A stretch of 64,000 bases of DNA from Chloroflexi bacterium AL-N1. GTDB lineage: Bacteria; Chloroflexota; Chloroflexia; Chloroflexales; Roseiflexaceae. The notes beneath the pieces were generated by a model, which was given only the letters and a program-made list of their open reading frames with translations, was not told where the DNA came from and did no database searches. The DNA lies in the NCBI GenBank assembly GCA_013122435.1, contig WYDT01000035.1:1-64000 (forward strand). Direction: 5' to 3'. Positions 35,330 through 44,406 of this stretch are shown here, piece by piece; the first letter of the stretch is position 1, and every line of letters begins with the position of its first letter. The position numbers were made by a program, and so were the translations under genes.

Positions 35330-36691
35330 CTAATCGGCGAACCACGTCCACATTGGTGCTTCACGATACGTCACAGTAATCGATTGCCCCGCCGAAATGC
35401 GAAAACTTCCGCTTGTCATCCCGGTTTCATGCCCTCCGATTGCAACCCCTATGACATCTCCGCCTGTAAGATAGACCGTTACGCCTGTGTGATATGGGTT
35501 GATCAAAGATTCACCACTTTGTGGGAGTGTGGGTGGGCCGAGTACTCCTCCTCCAATACTGTCAATATCAATATCAACACAGTTGCTGCCAACTTGATAG
35601 GCAGCCTTTGTGGTATTACTGATATGATTGCCACTACATCTGGCCTGTACTACGTTATTAGCAAGATGAATACCATAACGATAGTTTTTTGAGTCACTAC
35701 GTGTAAAGATTTTATTTCCCGTGATTGTCAGTTGATTAATACCTGCTGGCACAGATGTTTCGACATAGATGCCATCAAATTGATCATCTGCTTCGAGAAA
35801 GTCACCAAGAATAGAATTACCAGTGATGAGCATTTGGCTCCACGGTCCTGAGCCTTCTACCGTGGTGCGCGTAACATAGATTGCGTGTTGGTTATTCGCA
35901 TTCAAGTCGTTCGATGCAATGATAATATTGTAAGCGGTCTGTCGGACCTGCACCGCAGCTTTCAGGTGCCCAAAAAGCCCGTTATTGACGATGCGTACCC
36001 CGCCATTGTTGATAACCACACCGAAATCACAATTTCGAATGTAATTTTCGGAAACCGTATGGTCAACCCCATTGATATCAAAATAGATACCAGCACCACC
36101 ACATACTGCGATACGACATCCAATAACTCGATTTTGGCTTGATACGTTGGTCATGCCGTCAAAGCCCATCCGAATACCGTGTGTCTGACACTGTGAAATC
36201 TCTAGATGCTCGAAAACAGAATAGTAGGCTGTTGTGAATATACCTTCACGTCCCTCAGGATTTTGTTCCCGATTACCGTGAATGCCAAAGTGTGAGAGAT
36301 GGACACGCCCAAAGGCATGGCTACCAGCAGTTCCAGCAGCATCGTCGGTAATCACAGGCGCATTCACACCGTTTCCTAGCTGCACAATGGTGTTGTGTTT
36401 CCCTGCCCCAGTCAGTCCGATATTATCTTTTAGTACTAAAGAACCACTGTTGAGCATATAGGTGCCAGCAGGGAGATAGACATAGCCACCACCGGCATTG
36501 TGACAATCATCGATGGCAGCTTGAATGGCTGGTCGATCATCAGCCACACCGTCGCCTTGTGCATCATATGGCGCACGTGTCACAATGAGTGCGAGCGCAT
36601 TGAGCCGTTGGGCAAGTTCATAATCATTGTTATTCCAGATAGCGCGCCCGTCGTTGGGGGTATCGGCTGCCGAGACTTCACGAATTGTCAT
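35330..36691 (-). CDS. Right-handed parallel beta-helix protein (pectate-lyase superfamily)
   Basis: 453 residues. The N-terminus APYDAQGDGVADDRPAIQAA with GGGYVYLPAGTYML is the pectate_lyase_3 signature seen in glycan-acting and phage-tail-type beta-helix proteins. Repeating NxI/V rungs (VIGCRIAVCGGAGIYFD, ENYIRNCDFGVVINNGG) fit a beta-helix. No signal peptide is visible, which is odd for a surface lyase; it may be exported in another way or modify glycan internally. No catalytic residues assigned. Confidence 0.8.
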   Translation of the reverse strand: MTIREVSAADTPNDGRAIWNNNDYELAQRLNALALIVTRAPYDAQGDGVADDRPAIQAAIDDCHNAGGGYVYLPAGTYMLNSGSLVLKDNIGLTGAGKHNTIVQLGNGVNAPVITDDAAGTAGSHAFGRVHLSHFGIHGNREQNPEGREGIFTTAYYSVFEHLEISQCQTHGIRMGFDGMTNVSSQNRVIGCRIAVCGGAGIYFDINGVDHTVSENYIRNCDFGVVINNGGVRIVNNGLFGHLKAAVQVRQTAYNIIIASNDLNANNQHAIYVTRTTVEGSGPWSQMLITGNSILGDFLEADDQFDGIYVETSVPAGINQLTITGNKIFTRSDSKNYRYGIHLANNVVQARCSGNHISNTTKAAYQVGSNCVDIDIDSIGGGVLGPPTLPQSGESLINPYHTGVTVYLTGGDVIGVAIGGHETGMTSGSFRISAGQSITVTYREAPMWTWFAD

Positions 36692-36818
36692 TGCTTTGCT
36701 ATTTTACTATTTCTCACTATATATCGTCTGACATTTTCGTCACAGTGAACAAGTCTCTTTCACGTAAAATAGTAGCAGGGTAGCCTGGTATTGCTTATGA
36801 GGATGCGGTATCGTGGTC

Positions 36819-37082
36819 TTACCTGGTTATTTGCTCATATGTGACAATAAGTTCTGAAAATGTGATATCAGTCTGTCCCCAGGATTGAAATGCACGCGTT
36901 GATTCCTTTCTCACATGGGTGGGCGCAGACTCTTCAGTTGGCGTCGGAAGGGGCAAGCTTGGTGTTGGCTGGAGCACTCCTTCAGGTTGCCCTTGCATCT
37001 GAACATAGAGAACAGAGAGTGCTGCTGTACCTGCCCCGACTATCACCACTGTGAGAAATCTGCGCCGAGAACGCGAGTGCAA
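36819..37082 (-). CDS. Small exported protein with Tat-like signal
   Basis: 87 residues. The N-terminus HSRSRRRFLTVVIVGAGTAA has an RRxFL-type twin-arginine pattern, followed by a Pro/Thr/Glu stretch and a short tail (SWGQTDITFSELIVTYEQ). The start is a TTG directly after the preceding GT2 stop, supported by AGAGGAAC four bases before. No family recognised. It could be a remnant of a longer exported protein, since the mature part is only about 60 residues. Confidence 0.6.
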   Translation of the reverse strand: MHSRSRRRFLTVVIVGAGTAALSVLYVQMQGQPEGVLQPTPSLPLPTPTEESAPTHVRKESTRAFQSWGQTDITFSELIVTYEQITR

Positions 37083-38489
37083 TTATGTTCCTCTTGCTAA
37101 CGTCGAAGCTGTGCGTACATCCAGTTTTCCATAACGACGTTGTAATTCCTGTACACGGAGCCGCCCACGCACAAAGGCAATTGGCCCATATACCATGCCC
37201 CAAAGCTCCAGATAGGTAAGCTCTTTGGGAAAATCGACATGTTTCTTCTTGTGTTTTGATGATTTAGGATACAGCAAAACAAACAAGCCATAGGGTATTT
37301 TCGTTGCAAAATCCAGAATGAGTCGTGGATCATCAACCAGACATTTAGTAAGCGAGGCGCTAAAGCCAACTCCATAGTTATACATCTGCTTACGCAATTT
37401 CTCATAGGTTTTACGATGATAGTGGTGAATCAATCCACCAGGTGTATAGACAAGCCGCAACCCTTTGGTGACTACTTGCAGATATGCTGCAATGTCTCCC
37501 CCACCACGTGAAGGGCTCCCTGTCCCTAAAGCTGGATCAGTACCTCCCAAGGCCCGAATCACTTCTGTGCGGAAGGCCATGTTGACACCGGACCCAAATT
37601 TCCCAGCTACATACGGGTAGAGAAATTCAGGAGTACGATGTTGCCGCATGTCGTACACTTTAAGTTCAAAGCCTTTGTTGAAACCTCCATACTGTTCAAA
37701 CCAGAGTTGTGATGGTGCTTCAAGTTCGGCAGGAATCGTGACGCCGGTGACACATCCGACACTATCAATCGTATCAAAAGCCATAATCATCTCGGTCAAC
37801 CAGTGTTTATCGACAAGCACATCATCATCAGTGAAAGCAACAAAATTACCTTTGACTTCGAGCAGACCCCGATTACGCGCCCACTCCACACCTGGACGAT
37901 CTTCACGTAGATACCGAATCTTGCCAGTTGGCTCAAAACGCGACTTCACCAAATCCTCAGTATCTGAGGTGCTGGGAGCATTATCAACAACTAATACTTC
38001 ATAGTTAGGGTAGTCAAGTTTTGCCAGGGTTTCCAGCGTTGGTCCTAGCGTATCCGGACGCTCACGTGTGGGGACAATCACCGTAACTGCCGGGGCATTA
38101 GCCAGGAAACGCTCACGTGCGATCAGTGTGGGGGGGACTGCAGTTGCAGGTAGCCCATTGGCATCAAGGGTCATAACTTCAGCGAAACCATTTTTGCGTA
38201 GATGCGTGTTGATCTCATTATGAAGATGGAGCCATATGTGCTGTGCATATTCAGGTGCGCTTAAGCCATCTGGCCCAAAATCCAATTCGACCAGACCAAT
38301 GGGTTGCGTATACAGACGCACCAGTACTACCGCTTTTTCATAGCGTTTTCCATTCTCCGGATTAACGGCAGAAATAGCTGGTAATGCTTGTCCAATTTCA
38401 ACTTCCATCATACGAATAGGCTTGAACCCTGGCGGGTTATCGTACTTATGCGTACCTGATGGTGTTGATACAGTTTGTTGTTGAGTCAT
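37083..38489 (-). CDS. Glycosyltransferase family 2 (tandem paralogue 1)
   Basis: About 468 residues. An N-terminal region of some 150 residues (FKPIRMMEVEIGQALPAIS, VVLVRLYTQPIGLVELDF) precedes the GT-A domain: VTVIVPTRERPDTLGPTLET, DNAPSTSDTEDLV, the DXD-like AFTDDDVLVDKHWLTEM and AYLQVVTKGLRLVYTPGGLI. GT2 enzymes of this kind often make long or branched surface glycans. An in-frame TTG at 38519 would add ten residues; ATG 38489 with GAGG upstream is preferred. It is one of three consecutive paralogues. Confidence 0.88.
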   Translation of the reverse strand: MTQQQTVSTPSGTHKYDNPPGFKPIRMMEVEIGQALPAISAVNPENGKRYEKAVVLVRLYTQPIGLVELDFGPDGLSAPEYAQHIWLHLHNEINTHLRKNGFAEVMTLDANGLPATAVPPTLIARERFLANAPAVTVIVPTRERPDTLGPTLETLAKLDYPNYEVLVVDNAPSTSDTEDLVKSRFEPTGKIRYLREDRPGVEWARNRGLLEVKGNFVAFTDDDVLVDKHWLTEMIMAFDTIDSVGCVTGVTIPAELEAPSQLWFEQYGGFNKGFELKVYDMRQHRTPEFLYPYVAGKFGSGVNMAFRTEVIRALGGTDPALGTGSPSRGGGDIAAYLQVVTKGLRLVYTPGGLIHHYHRKTYEKLRKQMYNYGVGFSASLTKCLVDDPRLILDFATKIPYGLFVLLYPKSSKHKKKHVDFPKELTYLELWGMVYGPIAFVRGRLRVQELQRRYGKLDVRTASTLARGT

Positions 38490-38563
38490 AAATGTTGTGA
38501 CCTCGTTGGTTTCACTCAATGTGTTCTAGTAGATTACTGCCAACTAGACTGCACGACTTTGTG

Positions 38564-39967
38564 TTATGTCTTCTCGGTAGCAGACGTTATCGTATATGGT
38601 TGCTGGTTATCGCGCTGTTGCATCTGTTTGCGGACGTTTTGGCGACTCCGCAGGTAGGCAAGTGGCCCATACAACATGCCCTGCAACTCTAGTTTAGTTA
38701 GTTCCTGCGGATAACTCCCCTGTTTTTTGGCATTCTTGGCTGAACGCGGATTGAGGGCATACAGTAGGCCGATGGGGAGTTTTTTCGCAATATCGATAAA
38801 GCGGTGTGGTTGCTCAAGCACCGATTTCGTCAGGAATGCTGTCAATCCTACACCATAGTTGTAGATTTGTCGATGTAATTTGGCATAATCACGGCGATGG
38901 AAGTGATGAATAATTGCATTGGGCTCATACACTAACTGATACCCACGGGTAACAATACGAAAATAGAGATCAATATCGCCACCAGCACGAGCCGAACTTC
39001 CGGCACCAAGCGACGGATCAAAACCACTGAGCTTACGTAACACCGAGGTTCGTATCGCCATATTGACGCCTGAGCCAAACTTGCCCGCCGTGTAGGGGAA
39101 CAACCGATCGTCTGGTTTATGCTGCTCTAAATCGTAAATACGACGCGAGAACCCTTTGTTAAAACCACCAAATTGTTCAAACCAAAGTTGTGAGGGAGCC
39201 TCCAACTCTGCGGGAAGCGTCAATCCTGTTACACATGCTACATTGTGATCACACTCAAATGCCTGAGCAATAGCGATCAACCAGTGGCGATCGACCCGCA
39301 CATCATCATCGGTAAAAGCCACAATATCACTCTTCGCTTCCGCCACCCCCCGGTTGCGCGCCCACTCGATACCAGGACACTCTTCACGGACATATCGCAC
39401 ACGACCACTATGAATAAACTGTCGGACAACTTCTGCAGTTGCCTCACTCGTCGGCGCATTGTCCACGACAATGACTTCATAGTGCGGATAGTTGAGATCC
39501 ATCAGATCCTTGAGCGTTATGATCAAACTTTCTGGACGCTCACGTGTAGGAATAATGATGCTGATAAACGGCGCATGGTGTAGAAACGCATCCTGTTCTT
39601 TCAAATAAGAAGGGATACCTGTTCGTGGCACACCATTGGTATCAAGAGATGTTATTGCGAGCAACCCATTGTATTTGAGGCATGCATTGATCTCACTGTG
39701 CAATGTCTGCCAGATCAGATCTGTCAAAGCCTGTGCACTCAAATACCCTGCCTCCAAATCAACATGAATCAAGCCTATCGGTTGTGTAAATAGTCGTACA
39801 AGTATGTATGCCTCAATATAGAGACTGTCAGTGTCTGTGTGTTTGGTAGAAATGTCATGAAGCGGCTCACTAATCTCAACTTCCATCATACGAATAGGCT
39901 TGAACCCGAGCGGGTTATCGTACTTATGCGTACCTGATGGTGTTGGTATAGTTTGTTGTTGAGTCAT
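38564..39967 (-). CDS. Glycosyltransferase family 2 (tandem paralogue 2)
   Basis: About 467 residues, same layout as its neighbours: an N-terminal domain (GFKPIRMMEVEISEPLHDIS) then the GT-A domain (ISIIIPTRERPESLIITLKD, AFTDDDVRVDRHWLIAIAQ, TAGKFGSGVNMAIRTSVLRK). The first twenty or so codons are nearly identical at the DNA level to paralogue 1, suggesting recent duplication or conversion. The acceptor sugar is unknown. Confidence 0.88.
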   Translation of the reverse strand: MTQQQTIPTPSGTHKYDNPLGFKPIRMMEVEISEPLHDISTKHTDTDSLYIEAYILVRLFTQPIGLIHVDLEAGYLSAQALTDLIWQTLHSEINACLKYNGLLAITSLDTNGVPRTGIPSYLKEQDAFLHHAPFISIIIPTRERPESLIITLKDLMDLNYPHYEVIVVDNAPTSEATAEVVRQFIHSGRVRYVREECPGIEWARNRGVAEAKSDIVAFTDDDVRVDRHWLIAIAQAFECDHNVACVTGLTLPAELEAPSQLWFEQFGGFNKGFSRRIYDLEQHKPDDRLFPYTAGKFGSGVNMAIRTSVLRKLSGFDPSLGAGSSARAGGDIDLYFRIVTRGYQLVYEPNAIIHHFHRRDYAKLHRQIYNYGVGLTAFLTKSVLEQPHRFIDIAKKLPIGLLYALNPRSAKNAKKQGSYPQELTKLELQGMLYGPLAYLRSRQNVRKQMQQRDNQQPYTITSATEKT

Positions 39968-40040
39968 AACTGCTGTGACCTCGTTGGTTTCACTCAATAT
40001 GTTCTAGCAGATTGCTACCAACCAGCCCCACAACTCTGTG

Positions 40041-41426
40041 TTACCCCTTCTCAGTAGCAGACGTTATCGTATATGGTTGCCGACTATCGTGCTGTTGCAT
40101 CTGTTTGCGGACGTTTTGGCGACTCCGCAGGTAGGCAAGTGGCCCATACAACATGCCCCATAGTTCCAGTTTCGTTAACTCTTGAGGGTAATTCCCACGC
40201 TTTTTCGCGTTCTTCGGTGAACGTGGATTGAGGGCATACAATAGGCCGGACGGTAGCTTCTTGGCAAGTTCAACAAAACGGTGTGGCTCTTCGAGTATTG
40301 TTTTGGTAAAAAACGCTGTTAATCCTACCCCATAATTATAAATTTGTCGACGTAATGTAGCATATTCACGACGATGGAAGTGATGAATAATTGCATTGGG
40401 CTCATACACTAACTGATACCCACGGGTGATAACCCGAAAATAGAGTGCGATATCACCGCCTGCTAATGCCAGGCTTCCCGCACCAAGTGCCGGATCAAAC
40501 CCACTGAGTTGACGTAACACCGATGTCTTCATCGCCATATTTGCACTTGAGCCAAACTTGCCCGCCGTGTAAGGGAACAACTGATCGTTTGGTTTATGTT
40601 GCTCTAAATCGTAAATACGACGCGCAAATCCTTTGTTAAAACCTCCATACTGCTCAAACCAGAGTTGTGAGGGAGCCTCCAACTCTGCAGGAAGCGTCAA
40701 TCCCGTCACACATGCTACATTGTAACCACACTCAAACGCACGCACAATTTCGGTTAACCAATGGCGATCGACCCGTACATCATCATCAGTAAATGCTACG
40801 ATTTCACTACGAATCTCTTCAAGCCCCCGATTACGGGCCCAATCACATCCTGGAAGATCCTCACGGACATATCGTACTCGACCACTATCAACAAACCGCT
40901 GCACGACCTCCGCAGTCGCTTGAGTCTTAGGGGCATTGTCGACGATCATCACCTCATAGTGCGGATAATCGAGTGCCACGAGATCCTCAAGCGTGACAAT
41001 GAGACTCTCTGGACGTTCGTGCGTGGGAATAATAATACTAACAAACGGCGCATGGTGCAGAAACAATTCCCGCTCTTGCAGATTGGATGGGGCCATTTCT
41101 TTCACAATCCCATCTGTATCAAGCGAGGCTATTTCTGGAAGCCCATTGTGTCGTAAACACACATTTATTTCAAAGTGCAATACTTGCCAGATTTGATGTG
41201 CTAATGACTCTGCTCTCAAGCAATCTTCGCTCAAAACAATCTTAATCAGACCTAATGGCTGAGTGAACAAACGTACAAGTATATATGCCTGCGTATACAC
41301 AACTCCAGATGCTGAATATTTGGAAATATCAGGTAATGGCTCACTTAGCTCCACTTCAAGCATACGAATAGGCTCAAATGTGGTGGTCTCAATAGGAATG
41401 TCAGGACTGTTTTGTATTTGTGACAT
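40041..41426 (-). CDS. Glycosyltransferase family 2 (tandem paralogue 3)
   Basis: 461 residues. N-terminal domain TFEPIRMLEVELSEPLPDIS, GT-A motifs VSIIIPTHERPESLIVTLED, AFTDDDVRVDRHWLTEIVRA, GAGSLALAGGDIALYFRV. The C-terminal third is almost identical to paralogue 2 (YLRSRQNVRKQMQQ and TITSATEKG ends). In the GSGVN motif of the other two, this one has GSSAN. It is the first of the trio in transcription order, with an AGAAAAAGATA stretch before ATG 41426. Confidence 0.88.
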   Translation of the reverse strand: MSQIQNSPDIPIETTTFEPIRMLEVELSEPLPDISKYSASGVVYTQAYILVRLFTQPLGLIKIVLSEDCLRAESLAHQIWQVLHFEINVCLRHNGLPEIASLDTDGIVKEMAPSNLQERELFLHHAPFVSIIIPTHERPESLIVTLEDLVALDYPHYEVMIVDNAPKTQATAEVVQRFVDSGRVRYVREDLPGCDWARNRGLEEIRSEIVAFTDDDVRVDRHWLTEIVRAFECGYNVACVTGLTLPAELEAPSQLWFEQYGGFNKGFARRIYDLEQHKPNDQLFPYTAGKFGSSANMAMKTSVLRQLSGFDPALGAGSLALAGGDIALYFRVITRGYQLVYEPNAIIHHFHRREYATLRRQIYNYGVGLTAFFTKTILEEPHRFVELAKKLPSGLLYALNPRSPKNAKKRGNYPQELTKLELWGMLYGPLAYLRSRQNVRKQMQQHDSRQPYTITSATEKG

Positions 41427-41605
41427 TATCTTTTTCTCCGGAAGACACCAGTACTACCACACCAGAAACCTCATCTTCCGAAAACTTGCTTGTTCTGGAG
41501 AAATGATTGGTAATGAGTTACAGGCGATTGTTTAGCATCGATGCTCTAATGTGGGATGAAAAGTATGCCTATCTCTTCAGCATACATTATGAAGACTTTG
41601 ACATC

Positions 41606-42595
41606 TTACGACGCCGACTCACTACGTACAGTGTTTTGTTCAGTGGCAGGCATATGACTTACGCTGGATCGTTCAACATACTTGCCCTTTAAATAGCCAA
41701 ATGCTGTTAATGCCAATCCCAGCGTTATCGCTCCTGACTGTTGGATTCCGGCAGGGTGTCCCTTAACCGTATTGACAACACCACGGAAAACACCTTGTGG
41801 GAGTGTTCGTAATGTATAGGTACGTTCTGATGACAATCCATCCTGAGCACCCACCAGGTTCGTTACAAGTGCCTTGGAAAGACCTTCTGAATAACAACGT
41901 GAACGAAAGTAGTCCCAGTTGGCACGACTTGTCGGTACTCGATGAGCCACTCGTGCACGTGGTTCATACAACATGATGCTGTGGGGCCAACGTTGATTGA
42001 CACGAATACACAATTCGGTTTCCTCACAACCAACAGGGCGTTTCCCTACACGCCCGATACCGTTGCGGAAACCTCCCACATTATCAAAAATCTCACGTCG
42101 AAACGCCATGTTACATCCAATCAGGTTACGCACCTGTGATGTGGTTTGGGGCATACCACGATAGGTACATCCAACAACCCAATCAAATTCCGCAGGAAAC
42201 CATGTCGGTCGACCAGTCTGCCACATTGGCTCGATTGAGCCACCAACTCCCATGACCTGCGGATTGGCAAAGCCTGCATGGATGTGTGCTAACCACTGTG
42301 GATCAGCAACAGCGTCTTCATCGATAAAAGCGATGATTGAACCACTCGCGACTGCAATACCGCTGTTTCGAGCACCAGACAGACCGCGAGTCTCCTCATT
42401 CTCAATCACGGTTATGTCTGGCATGTGTGCACGTGTCCGTTGGAAAAGTACTGGGTTATGGTCAATAACAACAACAATTTCATGTGCAGGGAATGTTTGG
42501 CGCCGAAGCGCATCAACCCCTGCACACATATCGTCCCAACGATCCTCGGTGTAAGCACACATTACAACCGAGATATCACTGATAGTCGATGTCAT
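41606..42595 (-). CDS. Glycosyltransferase family 2
   Basis: 329 residues. GT-A motifs: SVVMCAYTEDRWDDMCAGVD, VVVIDHNPVLFQRTR, ENEETRGLSGARNSGIAVAS and the acidic AFIDEDAVADPQWLAHI. The layout is that of actinobacterial/Chloroflexota mycofactocin- or wall-glycan-type GT2 enzymes. It overlaps the upstream GT2 by four bases and is thus co-translated. A hydrophobic patch near the C-terminus (GAITLGLALTAFGYLKG) may touch the membrane. Confidence 0.88.
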   Translation of the reverse strand: MTSTISDISVVMCAYTEDRWDDMCAGVDALRRQTFPAHEIVVVIDHNPVLFQRTRAHMPDITVIENEETRGLSGARNSGIAVASGSIIAFIDEDAVADPQWLAHIHAGFANPQVMGVGGSIEPMWQTGRPTWFPAEFDWVVGCTYRGMPQTTSQVRNLIGCNMAFRREIFDNVGGFRNGIGRVGKRPVGCEETELCIRVNQRWPHSIMLYEPRARVAHRVPTSRANWDYFRSRCYSEGLSKALVTNLVGAQDGLSSERTYTLRTLPQGVFRGVVNTVKGHPAGIQQSGAITLGLALTAFGYLKGKYVERSSVSHMPATEQNTVRSESAS

Positions 42596-43407
42596 TGCGA
42601 ACCACCTACCGCACGCTCAAGTTCCATATCACTGATAGTTTTATTTTCTAAGGTCTTGAGTGATGTAGCTGGTACGGCACTCGCAATACGCTTACTTGCA
42701 TTCATTTGTGCTGCACGCTCCTGCCAGCGATTGGGGCGTAATCGTTCTTTGACAATCGTCTTAAGGACACGCCAGCCGTCTGGAATGGTGCGAAGTCGCC
42801 CGATACCATGGACACGATCAGCTTCAAAGCTAGGCACTTCAGCAATTTGAAGACCGGCACGTAATGCACGAATGTTCATCATCGTTTCGATCTCAAACCC
42901 ATCGCCATCGAGGTCAAGCATTGGAACGACACTGCGCCAGAAAGCGTTGTAACCGTAGCACAGGTCTGTGTATTGACCGCCGAAGAATGTCCGCACCATC
43001 ACGACAAAACCAAAGTTACCCATACGGCGATACATTGGCATATCAGACGTACCACCACCCTGCATAAAACGTGACCCCTTAGCGAAGTCAGCACCGGCAC
43101 ACAATACACCGACATACGCAGGGATTTCTGCTGGATCGGTTGATCCATCAGCATCAAGCATAACAATGATGTCACCAGTGGCGGCGGCGAACCCGGTTCG
43201 TAACGCTGCACCTTTGCCGCGTCCCTCTTGATTGACAACACGAATAGTTGGTATTAATTCGCGTGCAACATCAGCAGTACCATCAGTAGAATGGCCATCA
43301 ACAAGAATAACCTCGTGTACATCCGCTGGAATGCGTGGTAGAACGTGTGGTAAATTCTCTGCTTCATTGAGAGCCGGAACAATAACGCTTACGGTTGGGG
43401 TTTTCAT
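42592..43407 (-). CDS. Polyprenyl-phosphate sugar transferase-type GT2
   Basis: About 271 residues. VSVIVPALNEAENLPHVLPR, VILVDGHSTDGTADVARELI, NQEGRGKGAALRTGFAAATG and IIVMLDADGSTDPAEIPAYV are the pattern of dolichol/undecaprenyl-phosphate mannose or glucose synthases. It would charge the lipid carrier with a sugar at the cytosolic membrane face. ATG 43407 is chosen for GAGGAG five bases before; in-frame upstream ATGs lack a site. It heads the minus-strand glycan transcription unit. Confidence 0.88.
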   Translation of the reverse strand: MKTPTVSVIVPALNEAENLPHVLPRIPADVHEVILVDGHSTDGTADVARELIPTIRVVNQEGRGKGAALRTGFAAATGDIIVMLDADGSTDPAEIPAYVGVLCAGADFAKGSRFMQGGGTSDMPMYRRMGNFGFVVMVRTFFGGQYTDLCYGYNAFWRSVVPMLDLDGDGFEIETMMNIRALRAGLQIAEVPSFEADRVHGIGRLRTIPDGWRVLKTIVKERLRPNRWQERAAQMNASKRIASAVPATSLKTLENKTISDMELERAVGGSQ

Positions 43408-44249
43408 GGTATCTCCTCTTGGATTTGCTCCTACATTTGATGTCATCATAATACTACTCACTTTTTGCTGTTGGATCAAAACTGTTCCTGGTTTACTCTT
43501 TACATACGCCTAAAATACGTCACCTGAACCGGTGGGTAAGATGTGCAACGATGCGAGCGGCGATGTTAGAGTTGACGGTCAGGTTGTGACAACAGGGCGC
43601 TTTTTCTTGTTTCCTTCTGTAAGATGTACGCAATGAGTATAGATATTAGTTTCATTGATTATCAAACTTGTATCTTGACTACTCACCCTATATCTACATT
43701 CCCCTGCACCTCGTTATGCTACGTAGCATAGAGCCCTATGATAAAACTCAAATGAATCCCGATGAAGCTTAGATGAACAATCTCTTATATTGAGCCTATT
43801 CGTCTATAGAGTATTACAGCGCTATCCCTTTGCAATGCTTTTTTACGATATAATTTCTTAACCTTTTCATTGAAATATCAAGGATAAATTGGGTAAGTGA
43901 GCCCTTCCCTCAATCAGGTGCTACAGTAGCTCTTTAGCCATTGTAAAAGCAAATATGTACTTTTGGTACTGATTGGTAAGATAGTCGGGTTTTGGAATAG
44001 GAAAAGGCTTTTTCGATAAATTTTCATGCAGTTTGTCTCTCCTGAAAACAATGGGGGATAAGCGGAATAGCCGTAAAGTACTACCGTAAAAAGGGAAAAT
44101 AACACCTATCTTGTCATCTCTGCGTCACTTGTTAGCATACGCTAAGTATTTACACTTACAAACAAATCATAGCAATAGCACAAAACCATCTAAGCACGTA
44201 TTGAGCAGAACTATGGTGAAGACTCGATACGCTCAGGTCATCGGTCAAA
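43408..44249. other. Long divergent intergenic region
   Basis: About 840 bases between the GT2 operon (leftward) and typA (rightward). I see no supportable gene or known riboswitch. It holds one candidate promoter for each side, listed separately, and is AT-rich in its middle. Confidence 0.4.
43636..43665 (-). promoter_or_regulatory. Candidate promoter of the GT2 operon
   Basis: On the minus strand TTGATA (43665-43660) is followed after 18 bases by TATACT (43641-43636). It points to the GT2 at 43407 about 230 bases away. Confidence 0.4.
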
Positions 44250-44279
44250 TTGGTGTTGTCAGACCGCCTATGCTACAAT
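44250..44279 (+). promoter_or_regulatory. Candidate promoter of typA
   Basis: TTGGTG (44250-44255), an 18-base spacer and TACAAT (44274-44279) precede typA. The predicted transcript start lies just before the leader hairpin at 44305. Confidence 0.45.
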
Positions 44280-44304
44280 GGTACATAGTGCAGGTAGCAA
44301 GGAT

Positions 44305-44343
44305 GCGTCTCGGCCTTTTATTGGTCGAGGCGTTTTGTGTGTT
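44305..44343 (+). terminator. Terminator-like hairpin in the typA leader
   Basis: An 11-base-pair stem with G-T pairs (44305-44315 with 44323-44333) and a seven-base loop is followed by TTTGTGTGTT. It lies between the candidate promoter and the typA start, 64 bases before the ATG. Confidence 0.6.
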
Positions 44344-44406
44344 ACCATTAGCAGATATTGTTTATAAAAACCTACTATTACTATATTGCGACGATGAGGC
44401 ATCTGA

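Noticed and set aside
43500..43620. Possible structured leader or riboswitch upstream of the GT2 operon
   Set aside because: Some inverted segments exist but no known riboswitch core or clear consensus could be matched by eye.
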